Source: Streptomyces sp. NBRC 110028
Lineage (GTDB): Bacteria > Actinomycetota > Actinomycetes > Streptomycetales > Streptomycetaceae
NCBI RefSeq assembly: GCF_001417735.1
Contig: NZ_BBUZ01000025.1
Coordinates: forward strand, 426,608 to 490,607
Length of the DNA: 64,000 nt
Reading direction: 5' to 3'
Within the stretch, counting starts at the first letter, position 1, and each line of letters opens with the position of its first letter. Made by a program: the position numbers and the translations under genes. The notes beneath the pieces are model-generated. The model did no database searches. It saw only the letters and a program-made list of their open reading frames with translations, and was not told the DNA's origin. Shown here piece by piece: positions 34,908 through 43,685 of the stretch.

Positions 34908-35178
34908 GGAACGGTCTCCTCACGGGGGGACAACAGTGGGGGCAACGCTCTCGGCCGGTGGCGTATCGTCGCGTCCGCACAGACAACCGGAATCCAACAA
35001 CTGTGCAACTCGGTATACCAGTACCTGGCCGAGGCCAGTAATGTGCACCCTCCCGGAGACACATGTGGTACGCACATAAGCTGGTGTCTCATCAGCATCA
35101 TCCGTCCCACATCATTCCGTCACAACGGAAACCCGGGAACCCCCTCGCAGACCCCCGGAAGAAGCGTGAGCCAGCCCG
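34908..35178. promoter_or_regulatory. Divergent promoter region, eccC / eccD
   Basis: These 271 bases carry the promoters of eccC (leftward) and eccD-eccB (rightward). The middle has lower GC (around 34980-35115). An imperfect palindromic element, ATGTG-GTACG-CACAT at 35063-35077, preceded by ATGTGC at 35041, could be an operator. No sigma-factor consensus is clear. Confidence 0.45.
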
Positions 35179-36579
35179 ATGACCGATAACCAGGTGGCCG
35201 GTCTGTGTCGCCTGACCGTACGCGCGCCGGCGAAGACCATCGACCTCGCGGTCCCGTCCGACGTCCCGGTGGCCGACCTGCTGCCCGCCGTCCTCGGCTA
35301 CAGCGGTGACGACCTCGCGGAGACCGGTATCGACCACGGGGGCTGGGTGCTGCAACGCCTCGGTGGCGAACCGATGGACGAGGAGCGCACTCTCGACTCC
35401 TACGACCTGCGCGACGGGGAGACGATCTACCTCCGGCCGCGGATGGACGCACTCCCCGAGGTCCACCTCGACGACCTGGTGGACGGCATCTCCACCACCA
35501 TGCAGGACCGGCCGCACGGCTGGTCCCCGCTGGCCAGCACCCGGCTGCTGCGCGGCTTCGCGGTGACCGCCCTGGTGGCGGGCCTCGCTGTGCTCGCCCT
35601 GCCCGGCGGCTCCCCCTGGCTGCGCGCCCTGTGCGCGGCGGCGGCCGGAGTGCTGCTGCTCGCCGGGGCCGGCTCGGCCAGCCGCGCGGTCGGCGACGCC
35701 GCAGCCGGCGCGGTCCTCGGCTTCATGGTCGGCCCGTACCTCGCACTCGCCGGATGGCTGCTGCCCGGCGGCGACTTCGGAGGCCCGCACAGCCACGAGG
35801 TCCTGGGCGCCCGGATGCTGGCCGCCTGCGCCGCGGGCGCGGGCGGCGCGATCGTCGCGCTCGCCGCGGTGGCCTCCTTCGCCGCGCTCTACCTCGGTCT
35901 CGCCGTGGTCATGGCCTTCGGCACCCTCGCCGGGGCCCTGATGGTCATCACCGACCTGGGACCGGCCCACGCGGCCGGCATCCTCGCCCTTCTGGCCGTC
36001 ATCCTCGGCGCGTTCGTTCCCTCGCTGGCCTTCCGGATGTCCGGCATGCGCATGCCGCCACTGCCGACCAACGCCCAGCAGCTCCAGGAGGGCATCGAGC
36101 CGCACGCCACCTCCGTGGTCGCCGCCCGCGCGGTGCTCGCCGACGGCTGGATGAGCTCGCTGTACGGGGCCGTGGGCGCCGTTTGTGCCGTCTGCCTGGC
36201 CGTGCTCACCCACGACGGCGGACTCCCCGAGGTCATCATGTCCGTCGTGCTCTCCCTGCTGCTGTTGCTGCACGGACGCGGTCTGGGGAACGTATGGCAG
36301 CGGCTTTCCCTCTTCCTCCCCGGGGCCGGAGGTTTCCTCCTCATGGTCCTCTTCAACGCCCTGTCCTACTCGTCGGGCCGCCGGCTGCTGCTGGTGGCGA
36401 GCCTGCTCGCCGCCACCGCGGGCATCGCCATCGCCTCGTGGACCGTGCCCGGGCGACGGCTCGTGCCGTACTGGGGCCGGGCGGCGGAGATCCTGCACAC
36501 CACCGCCGCCATCGCCCTGCTGCCGCTGGCCCTGTGGGTGCTCGGGGTGTACGGCGCCCTGCGCGGCCTGAACGGCTGA
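35179..36579 (+). CDS. eccD: T7SS membrane channel component EccD
   Basis: The 466-residue protein starts with a ubiquitin-like YukD domain (about 1-92: VAGLCRLTVRAPAKTIDLAVP, VLQRLGGEPMDEERTL, DGETIYLRPR), then a linker and 11 hydrophobic segments from about 127 to 460, such as RLLRGFAVTALVAGLAVLAL and the C-terminal IALLPLALWVLGVYGAL. This is the EccD architecture: EccD dimers form the membrane core with EccB and EccC. The start ATG at 35179 has AGAAG upstream. eccB follows after 24 bases. Confidence 0.94.
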   Translation: MTDNQVAGLCRLTVRAPAKTIDLAVPSDVPVADLLPAVLGYSGDDLAETGIDHGGWVLQRLGGEPMDEERTLDSYDLRDGETIYLRPRMDALPEVHLDDLVDGISTTMQDRPHGWSPLASTRLLRGFAVTALVAGLAVLALPGGSPWLRALCAAAAGVLLLAGAGSASRAVGDAAAGAVLGFMVGPYLALAGWLLPGGDFGGPHSHEVLGARMLAACAAGAGGAIVALAAVASFAALYLGLAVVMAFGTLAGALMVITDLGPAHAAGILALLAVILGAFVPSLAFRMSGMRMPPLPTNAQQLQEGIEPHATSVVAARAVLADGWMSSLYGAVGAVCAVCLAVLTHDGGLPEVIMSVVLSLLLLLHGRGLGNVWQRLSLFLPGAGGFLLMVLFNALSYSSGRRLLLVASLLAATAGIAIASWTVPGRRLVPYWGRAAEILHTTAAIALLPLALWVLGVYGALRGLNG

Positions 36580-36603
36580 CCGCCCGAACCGGAGGAACGC
36601 ACA

Positions 36604-38073
36604 GTGCAGTCCAAGCGCGACCAGGTCCAGGCGCACATGTTCATCATGGGGCGGCTCACCTCGGGCATGCTGCGCGCCGACCCCGACGCCCCGGAGAGCC
36701 CCCAGGGCCGGACCAACCGGGGTGTGGCCATCAGCGTGATCATCGCGGTCCTTATCGCCGCCGGATCCTTCGTCTTCGGCCTGATCAAGCCCGGCGCGAA
36801 GAACTCCTGGCGGGCCCAGGACACCCTGGTGGTCAACAAGGAGACCGGCGGCCGGTACCTCTACCTCGACGGACGGTTGCGCCCGGTGCGCAACTACACC
36901 TCGGCGCGGCTGCTCCTCGGCGCGAAGATGAAGACCGCCTCCGTCGGCAGCAAGTCGCTCGGCGGCACCCCGCACGGCGCGCCCGTCGGCATCACCGGAG
37001 CCCCCGACGACCTGCCGGGCGGCGACAGCCTCACCACCGATCCGTGGCAGGTGTGTTCGGGCACCACCGACGGCTCCACCGCCACCGCCGTGGCCGTCGG
37101 CAAGGACGTCGACGGCACCGGCCTCGGCGACTCCGAGGGGCTGCTGGTCACCGGGCCCGACAAGGCCGACTACCTGGTGTGGCGGGGCAGCAAGCTCCGC
37201 ATGGACACCGGCGGCCGCGTCCGCGAAGCCCTCGGCTACGCCTCCCGCACCTCGGTGAAGGTGTCCGCGGCGCTGCTCAACTCCCTGCCCACCGGCCCCG
37301 ATCTGACCGCCCCCGACATTCCCCAGCGCGGCGACGCGGGGCCGTCCCTGGGCGGCGGCGGAACCCGGATCGGACAGGTCTTCCAGGTCTCCGCGCCCGG
37401 TGCCGACGCCCGGTACTACGTGCTGCGCAAGGAGGGGCTGACCCCGGTCAACGCCACCGTCGCCGCGCTGCTCCTGGGCAACCCGGAGACCAAGCAGAAG
37501 GCGTACGCGGGCCGGGCGGTCAGCGCCATCCCCCTGGGTGCCGACGCGGTGATCGGCCACCTGGCGCCCGGCGCGGAGGACGCCGACACCACGGAGGACC
37601 TGCCCCCGAGCCCGCCGAAGGCGGTGGACCTCGGTGTGGACGAGACCCCGTGCGTGGGCATCCAGTCCGGCGACGACGGTACGCGCGTGGGCGTGACCCT
37701 GGCCGACAGCGGTCAATTCGGCCCCGCCGCACAGGCGCCGCCGGAAGGACTGACCCCGGCCTGTGTGACGGTCAACCGGATCGTGACGCCCCCGGGCGGC
37801 GGAGCCCTGGTGCACACCCTCGGCGCGGACGGTTCGAACGTGGGCAGCACCGTCTACCTGGTGACGGACAGCGGGGTGAAGTACCGGGTGCCGACGGCCA
37901 AGTCACTCGAGGCGCTGGGCTATACCACGGGGCAGGCGCAGCGGCTTCCGTCGTCGCTGCTGTCGATGCTGCCGACGGGCCCGGATCTGACCCCCACGGC
38001 CGCGGTATCCGGCCGGGGCCAGGCGACGTCGCCGCCGTGCGATGACAAAGGCAAGAAAGGGAACGGGCACTGA
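36604..38073 (+). CDS. eccB: T7SS core component EccB
   Basis: The 489-residue protein has a short cytoplasmic N-terminus (VQSKRDQVQAHMFIMGRLTSGML, the EccB family signature), one transmembrane helix at about 41-63 (GVAISVIIAVLIAAGSFVFGL) and a large extracytoplasmic domain of repeated strands (TLVVNKETGGRYLYLDG, ARLLLG, YVLRKEGLTPVNATVAALLLG, GSTVYLVTDSGVKYRVPT). EccB stabilises the ESX membrane complex and has ATPase activity reported in some systems. The GTG start has GGAGG 8 bases upstream. Confidence 0.94.
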   Translation: MQSKRDQVQAHMFIMGRLTSGMLRADPDAPESPQGRTNRGVAISVIIAVLIAAGSFVFGLIKPGAKNSWRAQDTLVVNKETGGRYLYLDGRLRPVRNYTSARLLLGAKMKTASVGSKSLGGTPHGAPVGITGAPDDLPGGDSLTTDPWQVCSGTTDGSTATAVAVGKDVDGTGLGDSEGLLVTGPDKADYLVWRGSKLRMDTGGRVREALGYASRTSVKVSAALLNSLPTGPDLTAPDIPQRGDAGPSLGGGGTRIGQVFQVSAPGADARYYVLRKEGLTPVNATVAALLLGNPETKQKAYAGRAVSAIPLGADAVIGHLAPGAEDADTTEDLPPSPPKAVDLGVDETPCVGIQSGDDGTRVGVTLADSGQFGPAAQAPPEGLTPACVTVNRIVTPPGGGALVHTLGADGSNVGSTVYLVTDSGVKYRVPTAKSLEALGYTTGQAQRLPSSLLSMLPTGPDLTPTAAVSGRGQATSPPCDDKGKKGNGH

Positions 38074-38341
38074 GGGTAATTGACCGTCTTCCTCATCGGC
38101 ATATCGACATTTGAGGATGGCTTGAGCTTTTGTCGGAGCGGCGCACGACGGGCAAAACTAGGGAGATTATTGGAACCCGTCTGTTGCGGCTTTTCTGGCC
38201 GACAAGTATTGCCCATCGCTTGTTCGGCCACTTACCATCCTTGTCTGGACCAACTGGATGTTGGTGCATCTGCATCCGGTTGCGCAAGCCACGCCAGCGC
38301 ATCGGGCCTGGCGGCGGAAATCCACCGGAAAGGGCAGCGTC
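38074..38341 (+). promoter_or_regulatory. Promoter/leader region of the T7SS substrate genes
   Basis: These 268 bases after eccB have low GC relative to the window and no gene. A possible -35 TTGTCG (38130-38135) and -10 AAAACT (38154-38159) are 18 bases apart. This would give the small secreted proteins their own strong promoter and a leader of about 175 bases. Confidence 0.4.
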
Positions 38342-38692
38342 ATGGCAGGCATGCAGCGGTCAGAAGAACAGGGAACACGGAACGGTATCCAGGCCCTCGA
38401 GATGGCCTTCTCGGGCGTTCAGAGCCGTCGGCAGGACGTCGAGAACACCAAGCAGGGCATGATGCAGGCCCTCCAGGGTAGTGACGGTGGCGCCTTCCAG
38501 AAGCTTCTGGACTCCTGGGACGAGCACGCGGAAATCATCTCCAAGAACCTTCAGGACATGATCAACCAGCTCAACGACACGCTTCGCTCCAAGGGTATGA
38601 CTCAGGGGTCGTCGAACGAGGCCGTCAACCAGGCGTTCTCCCAGTCGCAGACCATCTTCGACAATCTGACGGGCAGCACCGCCGGAAATTGA
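38342..38692 (+). CDS. WXG100-like secreted protein (EsxA/B-type)
   Basis: The 116-residue helical protein has two long helices around a central turn, the size and shape of WXG100 proteins. The turn reads LQGSDGGAFQKLLDSWDEH, so the WxG tripeptide is replaced by S-D-G with the Trp displaced. It is expected to pair with the protein encoded next and to be secreted by EccC recognition. No signal peptide is present. It is the first gene after the eccB promoter gap, and ATG 38342 has AAAGGG in the upstream leader. Confidence 0.8.
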   Translation: MAGMQRSEEQGTRNGIQALEMAFSGVQSRRQDVENTKQGMMQALQGSDGGAFQKLLDSWDEHAEIISKNLQDMINQLNDTLRSKGMTQGSSNEAVNQAFSQSQTIFDNLTGSTAGN

Positions 38693-38788
38693 CCCTGAGC
38701 GGCCGGTGTCGTACCGGCCCGGTTCCGGTCTGTGCGGGCCGGAGCGTATTCCGCATCCCCATACCCCCAGAGCGAGATGAGGTCCCCG

Positions 38789-39112
38789 ATGTCCGACAAC
38801 CTCACTGACGGATATATCTACGTCAGCTATGCGCACGTCGACAACGCCGTCGATGACATGCGACTGCAGACGCAGGAGATCGCGAAGATCATCAACAGTC
38901 TCAACGACGAACTCCAGGCGCTGAAGAACACCTGGGAAGGTGACGACCGCCAGGCCTACGACGAGAAGCAGGCCGCCTGGAACCAGGCCGTCGAGAACAT
39001 GCGCAAGTGGCTCGGTGACAACGCGCAGACCCTGAACCACATCCGCGATCTGTACACGCAGAACGAGAAGAGCCAGACGCAGAGCTGGCAGGACGTGAAG
39101 ATTGGCGGCTGA
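38789..39112 (+). CDS. WXG100-family protein (EsxA-like)
   Basis: The 107-residue protein has a canonical helix-WxG-helix structure. It starts MSDNLTDGYIYVSYAHVDNAV, with helix 1 (MRLQTQEIAKIINSLNDELQ), TWEG in the turn (Trp near 49), and helix 2 with DRQAYDEKQAAWNQAVENM. It should form a heterodimer with the previous gene product and be exported by the ESX machine. The ATG at 38789 has GAGATGAGG upstream. Confidence 0.92.
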   Translation: MSDNLTDGYIYVSYAHVDNAVDDMRLQTQEIAKIINSLNDELQALKNTWEGDDRQAYDEKQAAWNQAVENMRKWLGDNAQTLNHIRDLYTQNEKSQTQSWQDVKIGG

Positions 39113-39124
39113 CCTCAGCGCTGT

Positions 39125-39170
39125 GCGGGCGGCCGTTCCACATAGGGAAAGACGTGGGGCGGCCGCCCGC
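39125..39170 (+). terminator. Hairpin between esx genes and downstream gene
   Basis: GCGGGCGGCCG and CGGCCGCCCGC form a perfect 11-bp stem, with an inner CCAC/GTGG pairing in the 24-base loop. It lies 13 bases after the WXG100 stop and may attenuate transcription, so that the two small proteins exceed the downstream genes. Confidence 0.75.
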
Positions 39171-39210
39171 TGTGTCATCCGGACAGTGAGGTAAGAGAAA
39201 GGGCGAGGGC

Positions 39211-39696
39211 ATGGGCAAAAGCAATCAGCCGACGACACAGCTCAACAAGGAGTGGCTCGAGAACTTCCGCAAAGTCGATCTCGCGGACTTCAAAAAGGCG
39301 CTCAAAACGGTAACCGAGAACGGCAAGACGGACCCTGTGATTCCTTCGATGAAGGCGCTCAAGGGGGACGACGACGGTGTCCCCAACCTTCCGTTCGGCA
39401 CGCCCGTTCCGCTGGCGATCGGAAATCTGGCGTCGGATCCCGGCACGCACGGGGAATCGATCAACAAGGCCGTGGTGGAAATGGTGACGCTCCTCGACGG
39501 GATCCTGAAGAGCCATGTGACACTTTTCGATGACATTGATGACGCCATCGAGGAAACCATTGACTCCCTGTTCAAGACCCAGGGAGAGAGCCTTGATGCC
39601 GTCGAGGGTCAGAAGCTGGTCGACATCTTCGAGGATGTGGAGGACGACCTGGCGACGCCGGCGAACGAGAAGGAGGGCAACGGGGACGACAAATAG
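39211..39696 (+). CDS. T7SS-associated protein, unknown function (161 aa)
   Basis: The acidic, mostly helical protein starts MGKSNQPTTQLNKEWLENFRKVDLADF and carries DPGTHGESINKAVVEMVTLLDGIL and TLFDDIDDAIEETIDSLFKTQGESLD, then a disordered acidic end. The last segment, rich in Asp and Glu with spaced hydrophobics, is like the helical hairpin of WXG100/PE-type secretion partners. Streptomyces ESX loci have such genes downstream of the small WXG100 genes. No catalytic motif is visible. It may be a chaperone or a cargo partner. Confidence 0.7.
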   Translation: MGKSNQPTTQLNKEWLENFRKVDLADFKKALKTVTENGKTDPVIPSMKALKGDDDGVPNLPFGTPVPLAIGNLASDPGTHGESINKAVVEMVTLLDGILKSHVTLFDDIDDAIEETIDSLFKTQGESLDAVEGQKLVDIFEDVEDDLATPANEKEGNGDDK

Positions 39697-39763
39697 CCCG
39701 GTCACCGACGTCGTTGAGTCCTTCCCTGCTTGAGTAACCGACCCTTCTTGATGGAGCCTCGCC

Positions 39764-42700
39764 ATGGCCGATGACAAAGAGTACGACGACTACTGGTGGA
39801 AAGCGGTCAAGCTCTTCACCGGCTATGAAGCGCCGGCGAGGAACACGCTGTTCGACCAGATCGTCGGCAACGCCGGCATCAAGCAGATGAAGGTGGAGAT
39901 CACCAAGCAGGGCAAGGTCGCAACCATCGACGCGGATGACCTCAACTGGATGGTCGAGAACGCCGGGTGGGACATCCAGAACACCGACTTCGTGATCCCG
40001 TTCTATACGAACAGCGATGGCGACGTCCATTATTACAAGGCCCGTTTCACGCTGCTCGGCGCCAAGATCGCGGACGGCAAGCCGGTGGGTGGCGAGGTCG
40101 TCGGCGGTGAGGGGAAGAGCAGGTACGGCAAGGAGCTGGAGGGCGGTCACTTCAAGCCGAGTGACAACGGGACGGTCTGGAACACCTTCGACCTGACCAG
40201 TTACTCGTATGGGACGGGCAAGGCGCTGAAGGCTTTGCTGGAAGAGCCCAATGGAACCCTCGGGTTCTCCTGGGGCGGGAAGCCTCCCATTCCGCTCGAC
40301 AAGGGCGTGCGGCTGGCTTCCTTCGACATGGCCGGGGATGCCTTCGACCGGGTGGCCAAATTCTTCTGGGACAGCAACGCCACCATGACCGAGTGGCAGA
40401 ACAAGCTGGGCAAGGACGAGAACGACGCCTGGAAGGGACAGGCCGCCGGCGTCTTCTGGGACCTCATCCATGAACTGGGCAGGCGATACGGCCACTACGC
40501 CGACGACATGGAGGCAGTCGGCAGCGTGTCCAAGCAGGGCAAGGCGCTCAGGCAGGCGGGGACGGATCTCAGGACACAGGCCCAGAAGATCTACAACAAA
40601 TGGGATTACTGGAATGTGGCCATGGGCAACCCGCTGCGGTGGCTCGTCGACCTGTTGTCGGATATCGCCACTGAGACCTGGAAGTACAATCTGACCCAGG
40701 TCGACGCCGACTACCAGTACACCTACAGCTCTTACGGCGGCTCCGGTCACTGGAACTACTCCACGACGTCGGATTTCACGCAGAATGCCTGGGACAAAGG
40801 GAATTCCGCTCGTGCCAAGCGGTCCTATGGCGACATGAAGGAGCTGAGCACCTGGAAGAATGTCGGCGATCAGGCGATCGCCGACTGGGAGGCGTCGGTC
40901 AAGACCAATCTGATCGACCCCGCCGAGCAGGCGCTGAAGGATCTGGCCACGGCCTGGGGATCGTCGCACTTCGATCTGGGATCCATCCGGACCAAGGGCG
41001 ACAAGGGCATTAAGGAAGAGTACACCGAGGACAAGGCGTACAAGGAGAAGAAGGACGCGGAGGACAAGGCCGCGAAGGAGAAGAAGGAGGCCGAGGAGAA
41101 GTACGCGAAGGAGAAGGCGGAGGCGGAGAAGAAGGAGAAGGAGCAGGAGGCCAAGCAGGAGAAGAAGGAGAAGGAGGCCGAGCAGAAGCAGGCGGAGAAG
41201 GAGAAGGAGGCCGAGCAGAAGCAGGCCGAGCAGGAGAAGAAGCAGGAACAGAAGGAGAAGGAGCAGGAGGCCAAGCAGGCGCAGAAGGAGAAGGAGGCCG
41301 AGCAGAAGCAGGCGGAACAGGAGAAGAAGCAGGAGCAGATCCGCCAGGAACAGGAGGCCAAGCAGGAGCAGAAGGAGAAGCAGGCCGAGCAGAAGCAGGC
41401 CGAGCAGCAGGCCAAGCAGGACGAGGCGCAGAAGCAGGCGCAGGCGTTCCAGGTCCAGCAGGTGAATCAGCAGAAGGCCGAGCAGCAGAAGCGGGACAAG
41501 GAACAGGCGAAGAAGCAAGCCGAACAAGAGGCCAAGCAGGAGCAGCTCCGCCAGGAGCAGGAGGCCAAGCAGGCCGAGCAGGAGAAGAAGCAGGAGCAGA
41601 AGGAGAAGGAGGCGGAGCAGAAGCAGGCGGAGCAGCAGCAGAAGCAGGAGCAGATCCGCCAGGAGCAGGAGAAGAAGCAGGAGGAGCAGCAGAAGCAGGC
41701 GGAGCAGAAGCAGGAGGAACAGCAGCACAAGCAGGAGCAGATCCGCCAGGAGCAGGAGAAGAAGCAGGAGGAGCAGCAGAAGCAGGCGGAGCAGAAGCAG
41801 GAAGAGCAGCAGCACAAGCAGGAGCAGATCCGCCAGGAGCAGGAGAAGAAGCAGGAGGAGCAGCAGAAGCAGGCGGAGCAGAAGCAGGAGGAACAGCAGC
41901 GCAAGCAGGACCAGATCCGCCAGGAGCAGGAACAGAAGCAGGAAAAGCTCCAGGAGGAGCAGCAGAAGCGGCAGGAACAGCTTCAGCAGCAACAGCAGCA
42001 GAAGCAGGACGAGTTCCAGAAGCAGCAGCTCAAGCTCAATGGTTCACTGAACAATGGCGACTTGAATCAGCTCGGCAACCGCGATCTGAGCCAGCTCAAC
42101 AATGGCGACCTGAGCCAGCTCAATGGCGATCCGAGCCAGCTGAACAACGGCGACCTGAATCAGCCCTCGCCGCACATCTCCGGACCCGTCAACGGCGACG
42201 ACTCGCTGACCAACCCCGATGGCAGCCAGTCGCACCTGGATTCCCATGGCCGCGTCGTGACGGACTTCCCGGACGGCAGCAAGGCCGAGATCGACCCGAA
42301 CAGCCAGACGGCGACCATCACCAGGCCGGACGGCAGCCACTACTCCGGGCCGCTCAACGCCGGCGATTCGCTGACCAACCCCGACGGCAGCACCACCCAC
42401 CTGGACCCACAGGGCCAGGTGGTCACCGAGTACCCCGACGGCAGCACCTCGCGGGTGGACCCGGACACCGGCGCCACCTCGATCACCAGCCCGGACGGCA
42501 CGACGACCACGGGCTATCTGAACGACCCCGACAACGCGCTCCCCGACTACCAGAGCGGCGGCCCCGGAGGCAGCTCCCACCCGGGCGGTGGGTACTCGGG
42601 CGCGCTGAACCCGCCCTCCTACGACTACGGCGGCCCCTCCTACGAGGAGGAGCTGTACGACGACAATGCCTATCAGGATCCGTCGTTGGGCAACCCCGGC

Positions 42701-43147
42701 CAGTCCACCGACGGGTCCCCCGGTACGGGCCGTGGCACTCCGCTGAACAACGGCCCGGTGCCCCCCGGCATAGCCGGTGCGGGTGGCATGGGTGGCATGG
42801 GCGGTATGCCCATGGGCGGCATGGGTGGTATGGGCGGCATGGGCGGTGGCAAGGGCGGCGAGGGCGGCCCCTCCGAACGCACCCGCAACGTGATCGACAG
42901 CGGTGACGTGGTCAGCAACCGCCGTGGCGCTCCCGGCGCGCGCGGCAAGGGCGGTGTGTACGAGGACCGGCAGGCCGTCAGCACCAGTGGCGGCAACCCG
43001 TTCCTGCCGGGGATGGGCGGCGGTGCGGGCTCGCCCGGACAGACGGAGACCGAGAGCAGCGACCGTGAGCGCGAGGTCTGGGAGCCCGAGGAGGACGACG
43101 TCTGGGGCACCGACGAGGGAGGATCACCAGCGGTGATCGGACGCTGA
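39764..43147 (+). CDS. AAWKG-family T7SS protein with giant E/K/Q coiled coil
   Basis: The 1,127-residue protein has an N-terminal domain (1 to about 415) with NDAWKGQAAGVFWDLIHELGRRY near residues 220-245, the signature that names the family. It continues with a continuous coiled coil of Glu, Lys, Gln and Ala at about 420-760, part of which is an 87-bp DNA repeat. Next are NNGDLxQLNGD repeats, then two copies of a SLTNPDGSxxHLDxxGxVVTxxPDGS module (about 805-930). The end is disordered, with MGGMGGMPMGGMGGM at about 1007-1028 and an acidic C-terminus. The coiled coil would extend about 50 nm. It is probably a secreted or cell-surface T7SS component. Confidence 0.88.
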   Translation: MADDKEYDDYWWKAVKLFTGYEAPARNTLFDQIVGNAGIKQMKVEITKQGKVATIDADDLNWMVENAGWDIQNTDFVIPFYTNSDGDVHYYKARFTLLGAKIADGKPVGGEVVGGEGKSRYGKELEGGHFKPSDNGTVWNTFDLTSYSYGTGKALKALLEEPNGTLGFSWGGKPPIPLDKGVRLASFDMAGDAFDRVAKFFWDSNATMTEWQNKLGKDENDAWKGQAAGVFWDLIHELGRRYGHYADDMEAVGSVSKQGKALRQAGTDLRTQAQKIYNKWDYWNVAMGNPLRWLVDLLSDIATETWKYNLTQVDADYQYTYSSYGGSGHWNYSTTSDFTQNAWDKGNSARAKRSYGDMKELSTWKNVGDQAIADWEASVKTNLIDPAEQALKDLATAWGSSHFDLGSIRTKGDKGIKEEYTEDKAYKEKKDAEDKAAKEKKEAEEKYAKEKAEAEKKEKEQEAKQEKKEKEAEQKQAEKEKEAEQKQAEQEKKQEQKEKEQEAKQAQKEKEAEQKQAEQEKKQEQIRQEQEAKQEQKEKQAEQKQAEQQAKQDEAQKQAQAFQVQQVNQQKAEQQKRDKEQAKKQAEQEAKQEQLRQEQEAKQAEQEKKQEQKEKEAEQKQAEQQQKQEQIRQEQEKKQEEQQKQAEQKQEEQQHKQEQIRQEQEKKQEEQQKQAEQKQEEQQHKQEQIRQEQEKKQEEQQKQAEQKQEEQQRKQDQIRQEQEQKQEKLQEEQQKRQEQLQQQQQQKQDEFQKQQLKLNGSLNNGDLNQLGNRDLSQLNNGDLSQLNGDPSQLNNGDLNQPSPHISGPVNGDDSLTNPDGSQSHLDSHGRVVTDFPDGSKAEIDPNSQTATITRPDGSHYSGPLNAGDSLTNPDGSTTHLDPQGQVVTEYPDGSTSRVDPDTGATSITSPDGTTTTGYLNDPDNALPDYQSGGPGGSSHPGGGYSGALNPPSYDYGGPSYEEELYDDNAYQDPSLGNPGQSTDGSPGTGRGTPLNNGPVPPGIAGAGGMGGMGGMPMGGMGGMGGMGGGKGGEGGPSERTRNVIDSGDVVSNRRGAPGARGKGGVYEDRQAVSTSGGNPFLPGMGGGAGSPGQTETESSDREREVWEPEEDDVWGTDEGGSPAVIGR
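41644..41991 (+). repeat. 87-bp tandem repeat in the coiled-coil gene (4 copies)
   Basis: Units start at 41644, 41731, 41818 and 41905 (exact period 87 bp, 29 residues, QEQIRQEQEKKQEEQQKQ and so on). The first three are nearly identical, and the last has diverged. The length is about four 7-residue coiled-coil heptads plus one residue. Confidence 0.92.
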
Positions 43148-43219
43148 CAAATCTCAAATTCCTTTTGTCGTTCCGATGTTGCACAATGATCGACATCTGA
43201 CCTTACGCAGGAGTATTCG

Positions 43220-43663
43220 TTGACCGAACCGCTTCAGGAGCGCATCGCCCAGGCCATGGCCGAGCTCCAGGCCACCCAGGCGGCTGTCGCGCGGGCGGAG
43301 GCGGATCTCCGCCAGGCGTCCGCGACGGTGCGCTCGAGTGACCGTGTGGTGGAGGCGACTGTCGGCGCCCAGGGCGAGTTGACGGGGCTGAAGTTCCTCG
43401 ACAACAAGCACCAGAACATGACGGGCCCCCAGCTCGCCTCCTCGATCCTGGAGGCCGTGCAGCAAGGGCGTGCCCAGATGGCCCGCCGGGTGATGGACAC
43501 CTTCGAGCCCTTCACCCAGCCGGGCCCCGAGGGCTCGGCCCGCCGGGGCATCGACCTCGACTGGAACCGGATTTTCGGATCGGCCCTCGACGGCGATCAA
43601 GCCCGTTCCCGCCGTTCGGGCAGGGACCGGCTGCGCGACGAGATCGACGAAGACAGCCAATGA
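43220..43663 (+). CDS. YbaB/EbfC-like protein in T7SS locus
   Basis: The 147-residue protein begins with a TTG (at 43220) preceded by CAGGAG. It has an N-terminal helix (LQERIAQAMAELQATQAAVARAEADL), a small beta core (VVEATVGAQGELTGLKFLDN) and a C-terminal helix, the YbaB/EbfC nucleoid-associated fold. ESX loci of actinobacteria often encode such proteins (EspL-like), and their link to secretion is unclear. The C-terminal 40 residues are charged and variable. The stop is 22 bases before the next gene. Confidence 0.82.
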   Translation: MTEPLQERIAQAMAELQATQAAVARAEADLRQASATVRSSDRVVEATVGAQGELTGLKFLDNKHQNMTGPQLASSILEAVQQGRAQMARRVMDTFEPFTQPGPEGSARRGIDLDWNRIFGSALDGDQARSRRSGRDRLRDEIDEDSQ

Positions 43664-43685
43664 GCGTTGGGGAAGGTGATCGGTC

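Noticed and set aside
39572..41992. A long minus-strand open frame encoding almost only Leu
   Set aside because: It is the antisense of the Glu/Lys/Gln-rich coiled coil; Gln and Lys codons read backwards give Leu, and there is no ribosome binding site.
43147..43219. Promoter before the YbaB-like gene (TTGCAC and CTTACG, 17 bases apart)
   Set aside because: The elements are poor matches to the consensus, and the gene is likely co-transcribed with the AAWKG gene.
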